This document shows, piece after piece, positions 1 through 8,181 of a stretch of DNA of 64,000 nucleotides. Origin of the DNA: Tenderia sp965602225 (GTDB lineage: Bacteria; Pseudomonadota; Gammaproteobacteria; Tenderiales; Tenderiaceae). Made by a program: the position numbers and the translations under genes. Location of the stretch: the NCBI GenBank assembly GCA_965602225.1, contig CBFCYE010000010.1, positions 1 through 64,000 on the forward strand. Direction: 5' to 3'. The stretch's first letter is position 1; every line of letters starts with the position of its first letter. The notes beneath the pieces are model-generated. The model ran no database searches, was not told where the DNA came from, and was given only the letters and a program-made list of their open reading frames with translations.

Positions 1-2
1 CT

Positions 3-383
3 AAGAAAAAGGTTGTTAAGAAGAAAGTAGCAGCCAAGAAAAAGGTCGCCACCAAGAAGAAGGCAGTGTCTAAGAAAAAGGTTGTTAAGAAGAAAGTAGC
101 AGCCAAGAAGAAGGTTGCCACCAAGAAGAAGGCAGCCAAGAAGAAGGCAGCCAAGAAGAAGGCAGCCAAGAAAAAGGTTGTTAAGAAGAAAGTAGCAGCC
201 AAGAAGAAGGTCGCTACTAAGAAGAAGGCACCCAAGAAGAAGGTCGCCACCAAAAAGAAGGCAGCGTCTAAGAAAAAGGTTGTTAAGAAGAAAGTAGCAG
301 CCAAGAAAAAGGTCGCCACCAAAAAGAAGGCAGCGCCTAAGAAGAAGGTTGCCAAGAAAAAAGCAGCCAAAAAGAAAAAGTAG
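3..383 (+). CDS. Lysine-rich histone H1-like repeat protein (5' end outside window)
   Basis: The reading frame is already open at base 3 and runs to TAG at 381-383, so 126 C-terminal residues are visible and the start lies to the left. A GTG at 66 sits inside the repeats (elsewhere the same place reads GCG) and has no reason to be the true start. The protein is almost only Lys, Ala, Val and Thr in units such as KKKVAAKKKVATKKKAA. This is the composition of bacterial histone H1-like DNA-binding tails (AlgP/HC1 type), so binding of nucleic acid is the likely role. The DNA is itself a tandem repeat of AAGAAGAAGGCAGCC-like units. In Pseudomonas a similar gene, algP, lies in the alg/hem region; here it sits directly upstream of hemB. 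A strong terminator follows. Orthology to algP is inference; low-complexity sequence alone cannot prove it. Confidence 0.8.
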   Translation, partial: KKKVVKKKVAAKKKVATKKKAVSKKKVVKKKVAAKKKVATKKKAAKKKAAKKKAAKKKVVKKKVAAKKKVATKKKAPKKKVATKKKAASKKKVVKKKVAAKKKVATKKKAAPKKKVAKKKAAKKKK

Positions 384-400
384 TTGATCTAAACCGATAT

Positions 401-437
401 AATGGAGCGGCATAGCAATATGCCGCTCCATTTTTTG
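401..437 (+). terminator. Rho-independent terminator after the H1-like gene
   Basis: A perfect 13-bp stem (AATGGAGCGGCAT at 401-413, ATGCCGCTCCATT at 420-432) with a 6-base loop is followed by a T-run. It separates the H1-like gene from hemB, which starts only 20 bases later. Confidence 0.93.
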
Positions 438-456
438 TTTTTAAGAGGGTAAAAAC

Positions 457-1461
457 GTGTCAGCTTCAGGACTTTTCCTTCCACGCCGCATGCGTCGAAT
501 GCGGCGAGACAGTTTCTCTCGTCGTCTGATGCGGGAAAATCAAGTAACCAGCGATGACCTGATCTATCCCATGTTTGTGCTTGAGGGTGAGGGGCAGCGT
601 GAAAGTGTCTCATCCATGCCCGGGGTTGAGCGAGTCAGTATTGATTTGCTGCTTAAAGAAGCGGCCGAGCTGGTCGAGCTGGGCATTCCGGCGATTGCCT
701 TGTTTCCCGTGACGGCGATGGATAAGAAGAGCCTGGATGCAGCCGAAGCCTTTAATCCAGAGGGTTTGGCCCAGCGTGCTGTGCGTGCCCTGAAAAAAGA
801 ATTCCCTGAATTGGGGGTGATTACCGATGTTGCCCTTGATCCATTTACTACTCATGGCCAGGATGGCCTGATCGACGACAATGGTTATGTCATGAATGAC
901 GAGACCATTGAGGTGTTGGTAAAACAGGCTCTGTCTCATGCCGAGGCCGGTGCCGATGTGGTGGCGCCTTCTGACATGATGGATGGTCGTATCGGCCAGA
1001 TCCGCGATGCCCTGGAACAAGCAGGTCACATCCATACCCGCATCCTGGCCTATTCGGCCAAATATGCCTCCAGTTTCTACGGCCCATTCCGTGATGCGGT
1101 GGGCTCGGCCGCCAATCTTGGTGCGGGTAACAAATATACCTATCAGATGGATCCCGCCAACAGCGATGAGGCCATCCATGAGGTCGGTCTTGATCTGGAT
1201 GAGGGGGCTGACATGGTGATGGTCAAACCTGGTATGCCTTATCTCGATATCGTCCGTCGGGTGAAAAGTGAATTTGGTGTGCCAACCTACGCTTATCACG
1301 TCAGTGGCGAGTACGCCATGCTCAAGGCGGCCAGCCAGAATGGTTGGTTGGATGAAAAGGCAGTGGTGATGGAGGCAATGGTCTGCTTCAAACGTGCCGG
1401 GGCTGATGGCATCCTGACTTACTATGCCAAGCAGATTGCCCAGTGGTTGAAAAACTCCTGA
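457..1461 (+). CDS. hemB: Delta-aminolevulinic acid dehydratase (porphobilinogen synthase)
   Basis: HemB condenses two 5-aminolevulinate molecules to porphobilinogen, the second common step of tetrapyrrole synthesis, in the cytoplasm. The 334-residue length is normal. Two active-site lysines are visible in AYSAKYASSFYGPFRDA (about residue 200) and VMVKPGMPYLDIV (about residue 255). The metal region reads DVALDPFTTHGQDG and lacks the three cysteines of the zinc enzymes, so this is the magnesium-dependent, Pseudomonas-like type. The start is GTG at 457, preceded by AAGAGGGT. The gene stands alone after a terminator; the other haem genes (hemC, hemD, hemX, hemY) lie 26-30 kb in the opposite orientation. 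Confidence 0.97.
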   Translation: MSASGLFLPRRMRRMRRDSFSRRLMRENQVTSDDLIYPMFVLEGEGQRESVSSMPGVERVSIDLLLKEAAELVELGIPAIALFPVTAMDKKSLDAAEAFNPEGLAQRAVRALKKEFPELGVITDVALDPFTTHGQDGLIDDNGYVMNDETIEVLVKQALSHAEAGADVVAPSDMMDGRIGQIRDALEQAGHIHTRILAYSAKYASSFYGPFRDAVGSAANLGAGNKYTYQMDPANSDEAIHEVGLDLDEGADMVMVKPGMPYLDIVRRVKSEFGVPTYAYHVSGEYAMLKAASQNGWLDEKAVVMEAMVCFKRAGADGILTYYAKQIAQWLKNS

Positions 1462-1470
1462 TTACTTCCC

Positions 1471-1571
1471 CTGAAGGTTGTCTGCGTTGTTGCAAACGAG
1501 TTCAAAACACTTATTTACTGCGTGTAAACTCCGCTTTTTCACTCGTTTGCGCCTAGCATCCATTCCTTCAG
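1471..1571. repeat. Palindromic intergenic element, copy 1
   Basis: A 101-bp intergenic stretch is bounded by CTGAAGG (1471-1477) and its inverse CCTTCAG (1565-1571). An inner 9-bp pair GCAAACGAG (1492-1500) / CTCGTTTGC (1542-1550) is also present. Read on the minus strand, the centre contains GTGAAAAAGCGGAGTTTA. Nearly the same core occurs in the second element at 51842-51964. The whole could fold into one long hairpin. It looks like a non-coding, REP/MITE-like dispersed repeat. Confidence 0.6.
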
Positions 1572-1628
1572 TGAAACCAATCAGAAGTTTTTAACAAAAG
1601 CTGATCACTCTTGAAAATGCTTAATTTG

Positions 1629-1652
1629 AACGGGCCTGGTGCCCGTTTTTTT
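1629..1652 (+). terminator. Rho-independent terminator downstream of hemB
   Basis: Stem AACGGGC (1629-1635) and GCCCGTT (1641-1647), loop CTGGT, followed by seven T residues. It ends the hemB transcript before aroE. Confidence 0.9.
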
Positions 1653-1698
1653 GTGGCATCCGTTATACTGCCGCAATCACTACTAGCGAGATCTCCTT

Positions 1699-2538
1699 GT
1701 GAAAAAAGATTCATATGCCGTCATGGGCAACCCCATTGGTCACAGTAAATCACCACAGATTCATGCCTTGTTTGCCGAGCAGACAGGACAGAGCCTCAGT
1801 TATGAAGCTATTCAGGTTGAATTGGATGGCTTTGCCGCTGCTGTTGACTGGTTTCAAGCTGAAGGCGGTAAGGGGCTGAATATTACTGTGCCCTTTAAAC
1901 AGCAGGCCTGGGAACTGGTCAAAGAGCGCAGCGAGCGTGCCGAGTTGGCTGGCGCGGTGAATACTATTGTGATTCGTGAGGATGGCAGCCACTATGCCGA
2001 CACCACCGATGGTGTTGGCATGGTACGGGACATCACCGAGAACAACGGCATTGAGCTGAAAGGTAAGTGCATATTGGTGCTGGGGGCGGGTGGTGCTGTG
2101 CGTGGTGTGTTGCAGCCACTGTTGGAGCAAAGGCCAATGTTCGTGATTGTGGCAAATCGTACCGCATCAAAGGCGGTGGAGCTGGCCAAAAAGTTTAATG
2201 ATTTCGGTGATGTGTTTGGTTGTGGCTTCGATGTGTTACCGGGTCAGCAGTTTGATCTGGTGATCAACGGCACTGCGGCCAGTCTTGAAGGTGAGGTGCC
2301 CCCCTTGCCTGATGACTTGTTATATGAGAACGGCAGTTGTTACGACATGATGTATAGCGCTGAACCGACGGCGTTTCAAGTTTGGGCGCGTGAGCATGGC
2401 GCCGCCCAGTCGCTGGATGGTCTAGGCATGTTGGTAGAACAGGCGGCCGAATCTTTTTCTATCTGGCGTGGCGTTCGTCCAGACACCCGTGTGGTGATCG
2501 ATAAGCTGCGCAGTGACATGCAGGGTGGTACACAATAA
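1699..2538 (+). CDS. aroE: Shikimate dehydrogenase (NADP+)
   Basis: AroE reduces 3-dehydroshikimate to shikimate with NADPH in the common aromatic amino acid pathway. The 279-residue protein has the family motifs in order: GNPIGHSKSPQIH for substrate binding at the N-terminus, NITVPFK carrying the catalytic lysine, NTIV with DTTDGVG, the dinucleotide loop LVLGAGGAVRGV, and DGLGMLVEQAAESF near the C-terminus. The start is GTG at 1699. The TAA stop overlaps the ATG of the next gene by one base, so the two are probably translationally coupled. Confidence 0.96.
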   Translation: MKKDSYAVMGNPIGHSKSPQIHALFAEQTGQSLSYEAIQVELDGFAAAVDWFQAEGGKGLNITVPFKQQAWELVKERSERAELAGAVNTIVIREDGSHYADTTDGVGMVRDITENNGIELKGKCILVLGAGGAVRGVLQPLLEQRPMFVIVANRTASKAVELAKKFNDFGDVFGCGFDVLPGQQFDLVINGTAASLEGEVPPLPDDLLYENGSCYDMMYSAEPTAFQVWAREHGAAQSLDGLGMLVEQAAESFSIWRGVRPDTRVVIDKLRSDMQGGTQ

Positions 2539-3368
2539 TGGCAAATATTGGTAAGAAGAATAGTCTGCGAATCGTTAAGTCGGTGGACTTTGGTGTCTAT
2601 CTCGATGGTGGTGAGCATGGTGAAATCCTGTTACCACGCCGCTATCTGCCTGAAACCTGGGCCGTTGGCGACAAACTCGAGGTCTTTATCTATCTCGACA
2701 CCGAAGACAAACTGATTGCCACCACCCAGCGGCCACGCATCATGGTGGGCCAGTGCGCTTATCTGAAGGTTAAGGCGGTGAATGATTACGGTGCCTTTCT
2801 CGACTGGGGGCTGAGTAAAGATTTGCTGGTGCCGTATAGCGAGCAAACCACGAAAATGAAAGAGGGCAATGACTATGTCGTCTATTGTTATCTTGATGAA
2901 GACTCTGATCGCATTGCTGCTACCACCAAACTGCATGAATACCTGGATGAATACGGCGATGACTTTGAACCAGAGCAGGCGGTGAGTTTACTGATTTGTG
3001 GCCGCACCGACATGGGTTACAAAGCCGTGATTAATAACAGTCATCTCGGCCTGATCTTTAAAGATGATGCCTTCAAACCTCTGAAATACGGAATGAAGCT
3101 TGATGGCTATATCAAGGCTATTCGTGCAGATGGCAAGATTGATCTTTGCCTGCAATTGGCAGGTCAGGTGGCAAAAAAAGAACTTGCAGATCAGATTCTC
3201 GACCACCTCAAGGCCGAGGGCGGTGTTTCAAGCCTGACTGACAAAAGTGCGGCGGAAGATATTTATGAGACATTTAATGTCAGCAAGAAAAGTTACAAGA
3301 AAGCCCTGGGGGCTTTATATAAACGACGCATGATTGTGATTGAGAACGATCAGATCAAACTGGCTTAA
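2538..3368 (+). CDS. S1-domain RNA-binding protein, CvfB/YitL-like
   Basis: This 276-residue protein begins with S1-like RNA-binding folds (GVYLDGGEHGEILLPRRYLP and, after about residue 75, GAFLDWGLSKDLLVPYSEQ). It ends in a winged-helix-like segment (about 215-275, ending KRRMIVIENDQIKL). This arrangement of tandem S1 modules plus a C-terminal winged helix is that of the CvfB/YitL family, which binds RNA and affects virulence-factor expression in Firmicutes; its role in Gammaproteobacteria is not settled. It overlaps aroE by one base. The following START gene begins 13 bases past its stop, so the three may form one transcript. No catalytic residues are expected. Confidence 0.85.
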   Translation: MANIGKKNSLRIVKSVDFGVYLDGGEHGEILLPRRYLPETWAVGDKLEVFIYLDTEDKLIATTQRPRIMVGQCAYLKVKAVNDYGAFLDWGLSKDLLVPYSEQTTKMKEGNDYVVYCYLDEDSDRIAATTKLHEYLDEYGDDFEPEQAVSLLICGRTDMGYKAVINNSHLGLIFKDDAFKPLKYGMKLDGYIKAIRADGKIDLCLQLAGQVAKKELADQILDHLKAEGGVSSLTDKSAAEDIYETFNVSKKSYKKALGALYKRRMIVIENDQIKLA

Positions 3369-3381
3369 CCGTGAGCTGAGA

Positions 3382-4002
3382 ATGCACCGCCTGGTTACTG
3401 TTTTGTGTCTGTTAATCCCCTGTCTATCATTGGCAGCGGAGCCAAGCGGCCAAGAGGAATGGAAAGAGCTCGACAAGGTCGATGGCATTCAGCTCTACTC
3501 CAGCAGCGTCACCGGCACGGAGATTCTCAAGGTCAAGGCCATTGCTGTTGTCGACGTCGATATTAACAGCGTCAAGGCCGTGATTGAGGATGTCGCACAT
3601 CACTCCGATTGGATGCCTTATCTAATTGAGGCGCGGGTGTTGCAACAACTATCAGCGACAGAAATTCTGCTCTATAGCCGCTTTGATGCCGCCTGGCCTG
3701 CCCGTGATCGTGATGTCGTCTACCGTGTGCGTGTCAGTCAGCATGAGGATGGCAGTATTAGCTATCAGCAACAGTCGCAACAATCCTCGCTTATGCCGGT
3801 GCAGGATGATTATGTCCGTGCCAACCTGATGCAGGGTGGTTATCGTCTAACACCTGTTGATGGAAATCAGACCCGGGTTGAGATGTTGTTGCATGCTGAC
3901 CCGCGCGGCAAGCTACCGTTGTGGATTGTGAATATCGTTCAGCAGAGCCTGCCATTTGAATCGTTGAAAGAGTTGATGAAGCGGTTGGCTGAGGCTGAGT
4001 AA
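3382..4002 (+). CDS. Secreted START-domain lipid-binding protein
   Basis: The chosen start is ATG 3382 rather than the in-frame upstream position 3340, because it gives a clean signal peptide (MHRLVTVLCLLIPCLSLAAEP) and avoids overlap with the preceding gene. The mature part has the look of a START/SRPBCC fold: WKELDKVDGIQLYSS near the N-terminus, then VIEDVAHHSDWMPYL and WPARDRDVVYRV. Such domains hold a hydrophobic ligand in a helix-grip cavity. A periplasmic lipid-binding role is inferred; the ligand cannot be read from the sequence. It is the last gene of the aroE cluster and converges with a minus-strand gene starting 26 bases beyond. Confidence 0.8.
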   Translation: MHRLVTVLCLLIPCLSLAAEPSGQEEWKELDKVDGIQLYSSSVTGTEILKVKAIAVVDVDINSVKAVIEDVAHHSDWMPYLIEARVLQQLSATEILLYSRFDAAWPARDRDVVYRVRVSQHEDGSISYQQQSQQSSLMPVQDDYVRANLMQGGYRLTPVDGNQTRVEMLLHADPRGKLPLWIVNIVQQSLPFESLKELMKRLAEAE

Positions 4003-4028
4003 GTCATGCCTCTGGATGGGAAGGCTTG

Positions 4029-4397
4029 CTAGGATGTTACCCATTTATAAGCATCATCCAGGCTGGTAAAAACTTCACATTTGAAATTTGAGTCTTTCAT
4101 CTGTTCCCGGTAGGCGTTGGCCAATTCGATTTGTAGTTCGGTGGTCACTACAAGGGCAATCTTTAAACCGTGCATTCGGTCAGATATGACCTTGTCACTG
4201 GCAGCATATGCGCTTGTATGTTTTGTCTCAACGCGTAGATCGCCTACTTCAGTAAAGTCATTTAAGACGTATTCGATATTGTTGAAGCGAGGGTCTACGT
4301 GCAGTTTCAAGTTGGCTTCTAGTATTTCGATACCAGAAATCGTCCCTGTGAACTTTCTATAGAGGCCTTTTTCTTGCCAGTTGTTTGTGTAAGGCAT
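4029..4397 (-). CDS. Hypothetical protein, SpoIIAA/STAS-like appearance
   Basis: A 122-residue soluble protein without signal peptide or membrane segment. It has a start MPYTNNWQEKGLYRKFTGTISG, an alternating strand/helix pattern and a C-terminal FTSLDDAYKWV. This resembles the small SpoIIAA-like proteins seen in many Proteobacteria (short alpha/beta proteins that end with a DAxxW-type helix), but no catalytic motif is visible and the assignment is tentative. It stands alone between the START gene and the TPR/outer-membrane gene, transcribed from a 172-base upstream spacer in which no clear promoter was recognised. Confidence 0.6.
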   Translation of the reverse strand: MPYTNNWQEKGLYRKFTGTISGIEILEANLKLHVDPRFNNIEYVLNDFTEVGDLRVETKHTSAYAASDKVISDRMHGLKIALVVTTELQIELANAYREQMKDSNFKCEVFTSLDDAYKWVTS

Positions 4398-4569
4398 GCT
4401 GATTTTTTGCTCAAAAATATGTTGGATAATGAGGGGGTAACCGAGCTTGTTACATCGCTATGTGCTTACCCTTCAAATTAACATAATGTTGGCTAGAGGC
4501 ACCAGATAGGCCCTTTTTTGCCAAGCAAGTGTGTGAAAATATGGCTGACAAGTGAGCTGTTGCGGTGAT

Positions 4570-6135
4570 CTACAGAAAAACCCTGGCCCGGGCGCTTATA
4601 AAATTATAGTCATAACCATAGGGATTTATGTAACTCGAATTACTGCCCTCCCATTCAACTTCCAGAAATAGATTGCGCTGTAGATGCAGGCGATAAAAGG
4701 TACTCCAGCCGATGATGCTGTTGTCATCAGCAACGCCCAGGCGGCGACTGTCCTGGTGGCCGGAATAGACCTCAGCGCTTGCCTCGTAACGATTTCCGCT
4801 TTGGGATATCTGTAGCAGCAGCTTGCCGGTATTGGCTCGATCCGGGTCGTAGTAACCGTGAAATGTCTGCGTGGCAAAGGTCAGTCGTTCCTGTTTGTAA
4901 GCGATGCTGATGCGTGGCGGGGTATGGTGGATGGCATAGCGCAACATCAGGGCTGTTTCGTTGGAACGGTTGTGATCAGAATAGTTTGTCTGTAGCTGAT
5001 TGAACTCAATATCCCAAAAATCACTGGGTTGGTAGTTGGCCTTGACGGCTAGCTTGTGGGTTTTAATGTTGTTGAAGACGATGTAGGTGTAGTCATCGTA
5101 GGCTTCGTGTTCATATTCCAGGCTAAGGAAAAGGTCTGGCAATCTGCGGCTGAAAAGCAGGTGACTGCTGAGCACGTCGGCGTAGTCAAAGTCGTTGTAA
5201 CGGGTGATGCCGATTTCGGCCAATAGGCGGTTGGCATCGCCAGGTGACTTTTCAATGCCAACTGAAAGCATGTCCAGGTCAAAGTTATAACCGAAACCAT
5301 CTGCTGCCTCGGCGCGACCAATACTTAGCCAAGTGCTGGCATCATGCCAGGGGCGGCTAAAACGTATCTGCTGTTCGCGGTGTTGGTTTTCATATGAGTC
5401 ATCGTAATATTCATATCGGTATTCCAATGCAGGGGCGGACTTGAGTTGCAGCGCCCAGCGCAGCTCATCCAGCGCCAATTGCTGAAATTCGTTTTCCGTT
5501 TTCAATTCATCGGCCAGGCCGTTACGCCAGATGACATGACTGACATTGCTCAGGGCATGGTAGTAGCTGAGGCGTGTGTCGAAGTCTTCTTGTTGGCGCA
5601 GCACCTCCTCAAACAGCGGAATGGCTGTGGCGAAATCACCGCGCCAGCTGGAGACGGTGGCCTTGATGATTCGGGCGTCGAGGTTGTCTGGCTGTAGCGC
5701 CATTAATTCATCGGCGACAATGGCCGACTCGCGCGGCCGGTTGTGCCAGCCAAGGTATCTGGCCAGCATCAGGCGGGCATTGCTATTGCTTGGCTCAGCA
5801 CGACGAATCGCCTGCAGGTTGGTTATGGCTAGCCCCAGCTTTTGTACGTTGACCAGTCGTTCTGAGATAGATAGCTGTTGTTGCAGTGGCAGGTTTTCGC
5901 TCGATAGCTCGGCTGCCTTGAGGTAGGCGGCCGTGGCCCGTTCGTATTCCTGACGTGAGGAATAGTAATCACCAATTTTTATATACAGCTGGGCGCGCAG
6001 GGTCAGCACCGGCGTGTCGCGATATGTTGTTTCGGCCCAGCTGAGGTTGCAGCAAATCAGCAGCAGACAGACGCCTGTGAGCTGGAAGAGTCGCTGCTGA
6101 AATCTTGATCTTGCAGTGCGGGGGATGGACAACAT
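4570..6135 (-). CDS. Exported TPR protein with C-terminal outer-membrane beta-barrel
   Basis: The 521-residue protein starts with a signal peptide (hydrophobic LTGVCLLLICCNLSWAE, cleaved after about residue 35). Residues about 45-190 are helical TPR-type repeats (KIGDYYSSRQEYERATAAYLKAAEL and two or three further units with EPSNSNARLMLARYLG and QPDNLDARIIKATV). From about residue 230 to the end the sequence alternates amphipathic strands rich in Tyr and Trp and finishes ARARVFL, the terminal hydrophobic-aromatic signature of outer-membrane barrels. The architecture recalls PgaA/BcsC-like exporters of polysaccharide, but no synthase or deacetylase gene is next to it, so the export substrate is unknown. 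Its neighbours are a gamma-carbonic-anhydrase-like gene upstream and a hypothetical downstream. Confidence 0.8.
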   Translation of the reverse strand: MLSIPRTARSRFQQRLFQLTGVCLLLICCNLSWAETTYRDTPVLTLRAQLYIKIGDYYSSRQEYERATAAYLKAAELSSENLPLQQQLSISERLVNVQKLGLAITNLQAIRRAEPSNSNARLMLARYLGWHNRPRESAIVADELMALQPDNLDARIIKATVSSWRGDFATAIPLFEEVLRQQEDFDTRLSYYHALSNVSHVIWRNGLADELKTENEFQQLALDELRWALQLKSAPALEYRYEYYDDSYENQHREQQIRFSRPWHDASTWLSIGRAEAADGFGYNFDLDMLSVGIEKSPGDANRLLAEIGITRYNDFDYADVLSSHLLFSRRLPDLFLSLEYEHEAYDDYTYIVFNNIKTHKLAVKANYQPSDFWDIEFNQLQTNYSDHNRSNETALMLRYAIHHTPPRISIAYKQERLTFATQTFHGYYDPDRANTGKLLLQISQSGNRYEASAEVYSGHQDSRRLGVADDNSIIGWSTFYRLHLQRNLFLEVEWEGSNSSYINPYGYDYNFISARARVFL

Positions 6136-6221
6136 ACAACCTGGGTGTTTCTGTTAACTATCCCCGATAAATTAACAGTTTTTTCTTAAGCTGATCTTAA
6201 GGGTGTCTCTAAATGGCTCAA

Positions 6222-6752
6222 TCAAGCATCGCTGTATTTGTTTTTCAAGTCGACATAATGCTGGGCTGAGAATTCCAGATAGGCCATCTCTTTTTCAGAT
6301 AGCTGTCGTATTTTCTTGGCTGGACTGCCTAGCCACAGATAACCACCTTCGATGTCCTTGCCAGGGCCAACCACGCTGCCAGCACCGACCAGGGCTTTGG
6401 CTCTGACTATGGCGCCGTCGAGGATGATCGCGCCCATGCCAACCAGGGCATAGTCTTCAATCGTGCAGGCATGGAGGATGGCCTTGTGACCGACGGTGAC
6501 ACCATCACCAATCGTGGTTGGAAATCCACCAGGGTTGAATTCATTGTCGGCGGTGACGTGGATGACCGAGCCGTCCTGAATATTGGTTCTCGCACCAATA
6601 GTGATTTTTTGCACGTCGCCACGGATGGCAACGGTGGGCCAGACTGAGCTGTCTGCGCCGATAGTGACATCGCCAATGACCACGGCATCTTCATCGATAT
6701 AGGCGCTGTCTGAAATCTTCGGGCTGATGCCCTGAAAGCTGCGTATGCTCAT
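6222..6752 (-). CDS. Gamma-carbonic anhydrase family left-handed beta-helix protein (YrdA-like)
   Basis: The reading frame extends further upstream, but that part is only a shadow of gor. ATG 6752 gives the family start (MSIRSFQGISPKISDSAYI) and a normal 176 residues. Hexapeptide repeats of the left-handed beta helix are evident (VVIGDVTIGADSSVWPTVAI and following). The three zinc-ligand histidines of the gamma class are present in GSVIHVT and VGHKAILHAC. Proteins of this kind are called YrdA/PaaY-like; carbonic anhydrase activity is known for some and absent in others, so activity is not assured. The gene begins 10 bases after the end of gor and is probably cotranscribed with it. Confidence 0.9.
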   Translation of the reverse strand: MSIRSFQGISPKISDSAYIDEDAVVIGDVTIGADSSVWPTVAIRGDVQKITIGARTNIQDGSVIHVTADNEFNPGGFPTTIGDGVTVGHKAILHACTIEDYALVGMGAIILDGAIVRAKALVGAGSVVGPGKDIEGGYLWLGSPAKKIRQLSEKEMAYLEFSAQHYVDLKNKYSDA

Positions 6753-6762
6753 CTGTGTTCCT

Positions 6763-8112
6763 TTATTTAAGTGTGACCAGTTCTTCAGCGCTGGTGGGAT
6801 GAATGGCAACCGTATCGTCGAAGTCCACCTTGGTGGCGCCCATCTTGATGGCCACGGCAAAACCTTGCAACATCTCGTCGGCACCATGACCGACGATGTG
6901 ACAGCCGACCACTTTTTCTTCCTCGCCGACACAGACCAGCTTCATGGCGGTCTTGGTTTTGTGTTGGGTCATGGCGTGATACATGCCCGTGAATTTGGTT
7001 TGATAGATCTTAACCTGGTCGCCATGTTTTTCCCGTGCCTGTGGTTCAGTCAGGCCGACCGTGGCCACTGGTGGATGGCTGAAGACCACGCTGGCGATGT
7101 TGTCGTAATCCAGCTTGCTGTCGGCCTTGCCGGCAAACAGGCGCTCGGCCAGTTTGCGCCCGGCAGCGATGGCGACAGGGGTCAGGGTCGCCCTGCCGGT
7201 GACATCGCCAATGGCATAGATGTTGTCGATGTTGGTGTTTTGGAATTCATCCACCGGGATGAAACCACGTACATCACAGATCAGATCAATACCTTCGAGG
7301 TTGAGCTGGTCGGTGTTGGGGATGCGGCCAATGGCCCAGATCAGACAGTCATAACCGCCTAGCTCGGGGCCGTTTTCAGACACCATCACCAGGTTGTCAT
7401 TTTTGCCCAGGGTGACGGTGCTGAGGTTGACGTTGGTATGGATACCGATGCCGTTCTGCTGCATCTGCTCGCGCACGGTATCTCGAATCAAGGGATCGAA
7501 GGGGCTGAGCAGCAGGTCGCCGCGCAGCAGAATATCCACCTCGCCACCGAGGGCGTTCAGTACGCCGGCAATCTCGACGGCGATATAACCGCCGCCGACG
7601 ATGGCAGTTTTCTGCGGTAGTTGTTCCAGCTCAAAAAAGCCGTCCGAGGTAATGCCCAGCTCGGTGCCGGGCAGCTTGGGTTGCAGCGGCCGGCCACCAG
7701 TGGCGATGATGATGTGATCAGCCGAATATTGCTTGCCGTCCACCTCAATAGTGTGACCATCAACAAAGCGGCCATAACCGGGGATGAAGTCAACCTTGGC
7801 CTTGCTGAGATTGTTGAGATGGATTTGATTGAGGCGCTGCACATAAGTGTCGCGGCCCTGTTTCATCTTGCCCCAGTCGAAGCCGTTGTTATCAATTGAA
7901 AAACCGTAATCGCAGGCATCAGCCAGGTTGTGGCCGAGGCTGGCGGCATACCACATCACCTTTTTCGGTACACAGCCGACATTGACGCAGGCGCCGCCGA
8001 GACGCTCGCCTTCGATGACAGCGCATTTGGCGCCAAGGCTGGCCGCCTGCTTGGAGGCCGCGAGGCCGCCACTGCCGCCGCCGATTGCGATAAGATTGTA
8101 GTGCGTACTCAT
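6763..8112 (-). CDS. gor: Glutathione-disulfide reductase
   Basis: Gor reduces oxidised glutathione with NADPH in the cytoplasm. The 449-residue protein shows the FAD loop GGGSGGLAASKQAASLG, the redox-active disulfide GGACVNVGCVPKK, the NAD(P) loop VGGGYIAVEIAG, the FAD-binding IYAIGDVTG and the C-terminal dimer motif HPTSAEELVTL containing the catalytic histidine. These fit glutathione reductase better than dihydrolipoamide dehydrogenase or mercuric reductase. It is divergent from lemA with a 69-base gap that must hold both promoters, and is followed by the gamma-CA-like gene. Confidence 0.93.
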   Translation of the reverse strand: MSTHYNLIAIGGGSGGLAASKQAASLGAKCAVIEGERLGGACVNVGCVPKKVMWYAASLGHNLADACDYGFSIDNNGFDWGKMKQGRDTYVQRLNQIHLNNLSKAKVDFIPGYGRFVDGHTIEVDGKQYSADHIIIATGGRPLQPKLPGTELGITSDGFFELEQLPQKTAIVGGGYIAVEIAGVLNALGGEVDILLRGDLLLSPFDPLIRDTVREQMQQNGIGIHTNVNLSTVTLGKNDNLVMVSENGPELGGYDCLIWAIGRIPNTDQLNLEGIDLICDVRGFIPVDEFQNTNIDNIYAIGDVTGRATLTPVAIAAGRKLAERLFAGKADSKLDYDNIASVVFSHPPVATVGLTEPQAREKHGDQVKIYQTKFTGMYHAMTQHKTKTAMKLVCVGEEEKVVGCHIVGHGADEMLQGFAVAIKMGATKVDFDDTVAIHPTSAEELVTLK

Positions 8113-8181
8113 TAATATCCTCGTCTGTGCAGCCGATAGATGTACTTATTGGTCCGTTGGATAAATTAGGAAAAACCCATC

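Noticed and set aside
3..383. Regular AAGAAG repeats that could suggest a CRISPR array or microsatellite
   Set aside because: They encode one open lysine/alanine-rich frame that ends with a normal stop and terminator; no spacers are present.
6151..6178. CTGTTAA/TTAACAG stem followed by T residues upstream of the TPR gene
   Set aside because: It points in the plus direction where no gene ends, and the stem is AT-rich and weak.
6753..6932. Longer N-terminus of the gamma-CA-like protein
   Set aside because: The extension is a shadow frame of gor with abnormal composition; ATG 6752 fits the family start.
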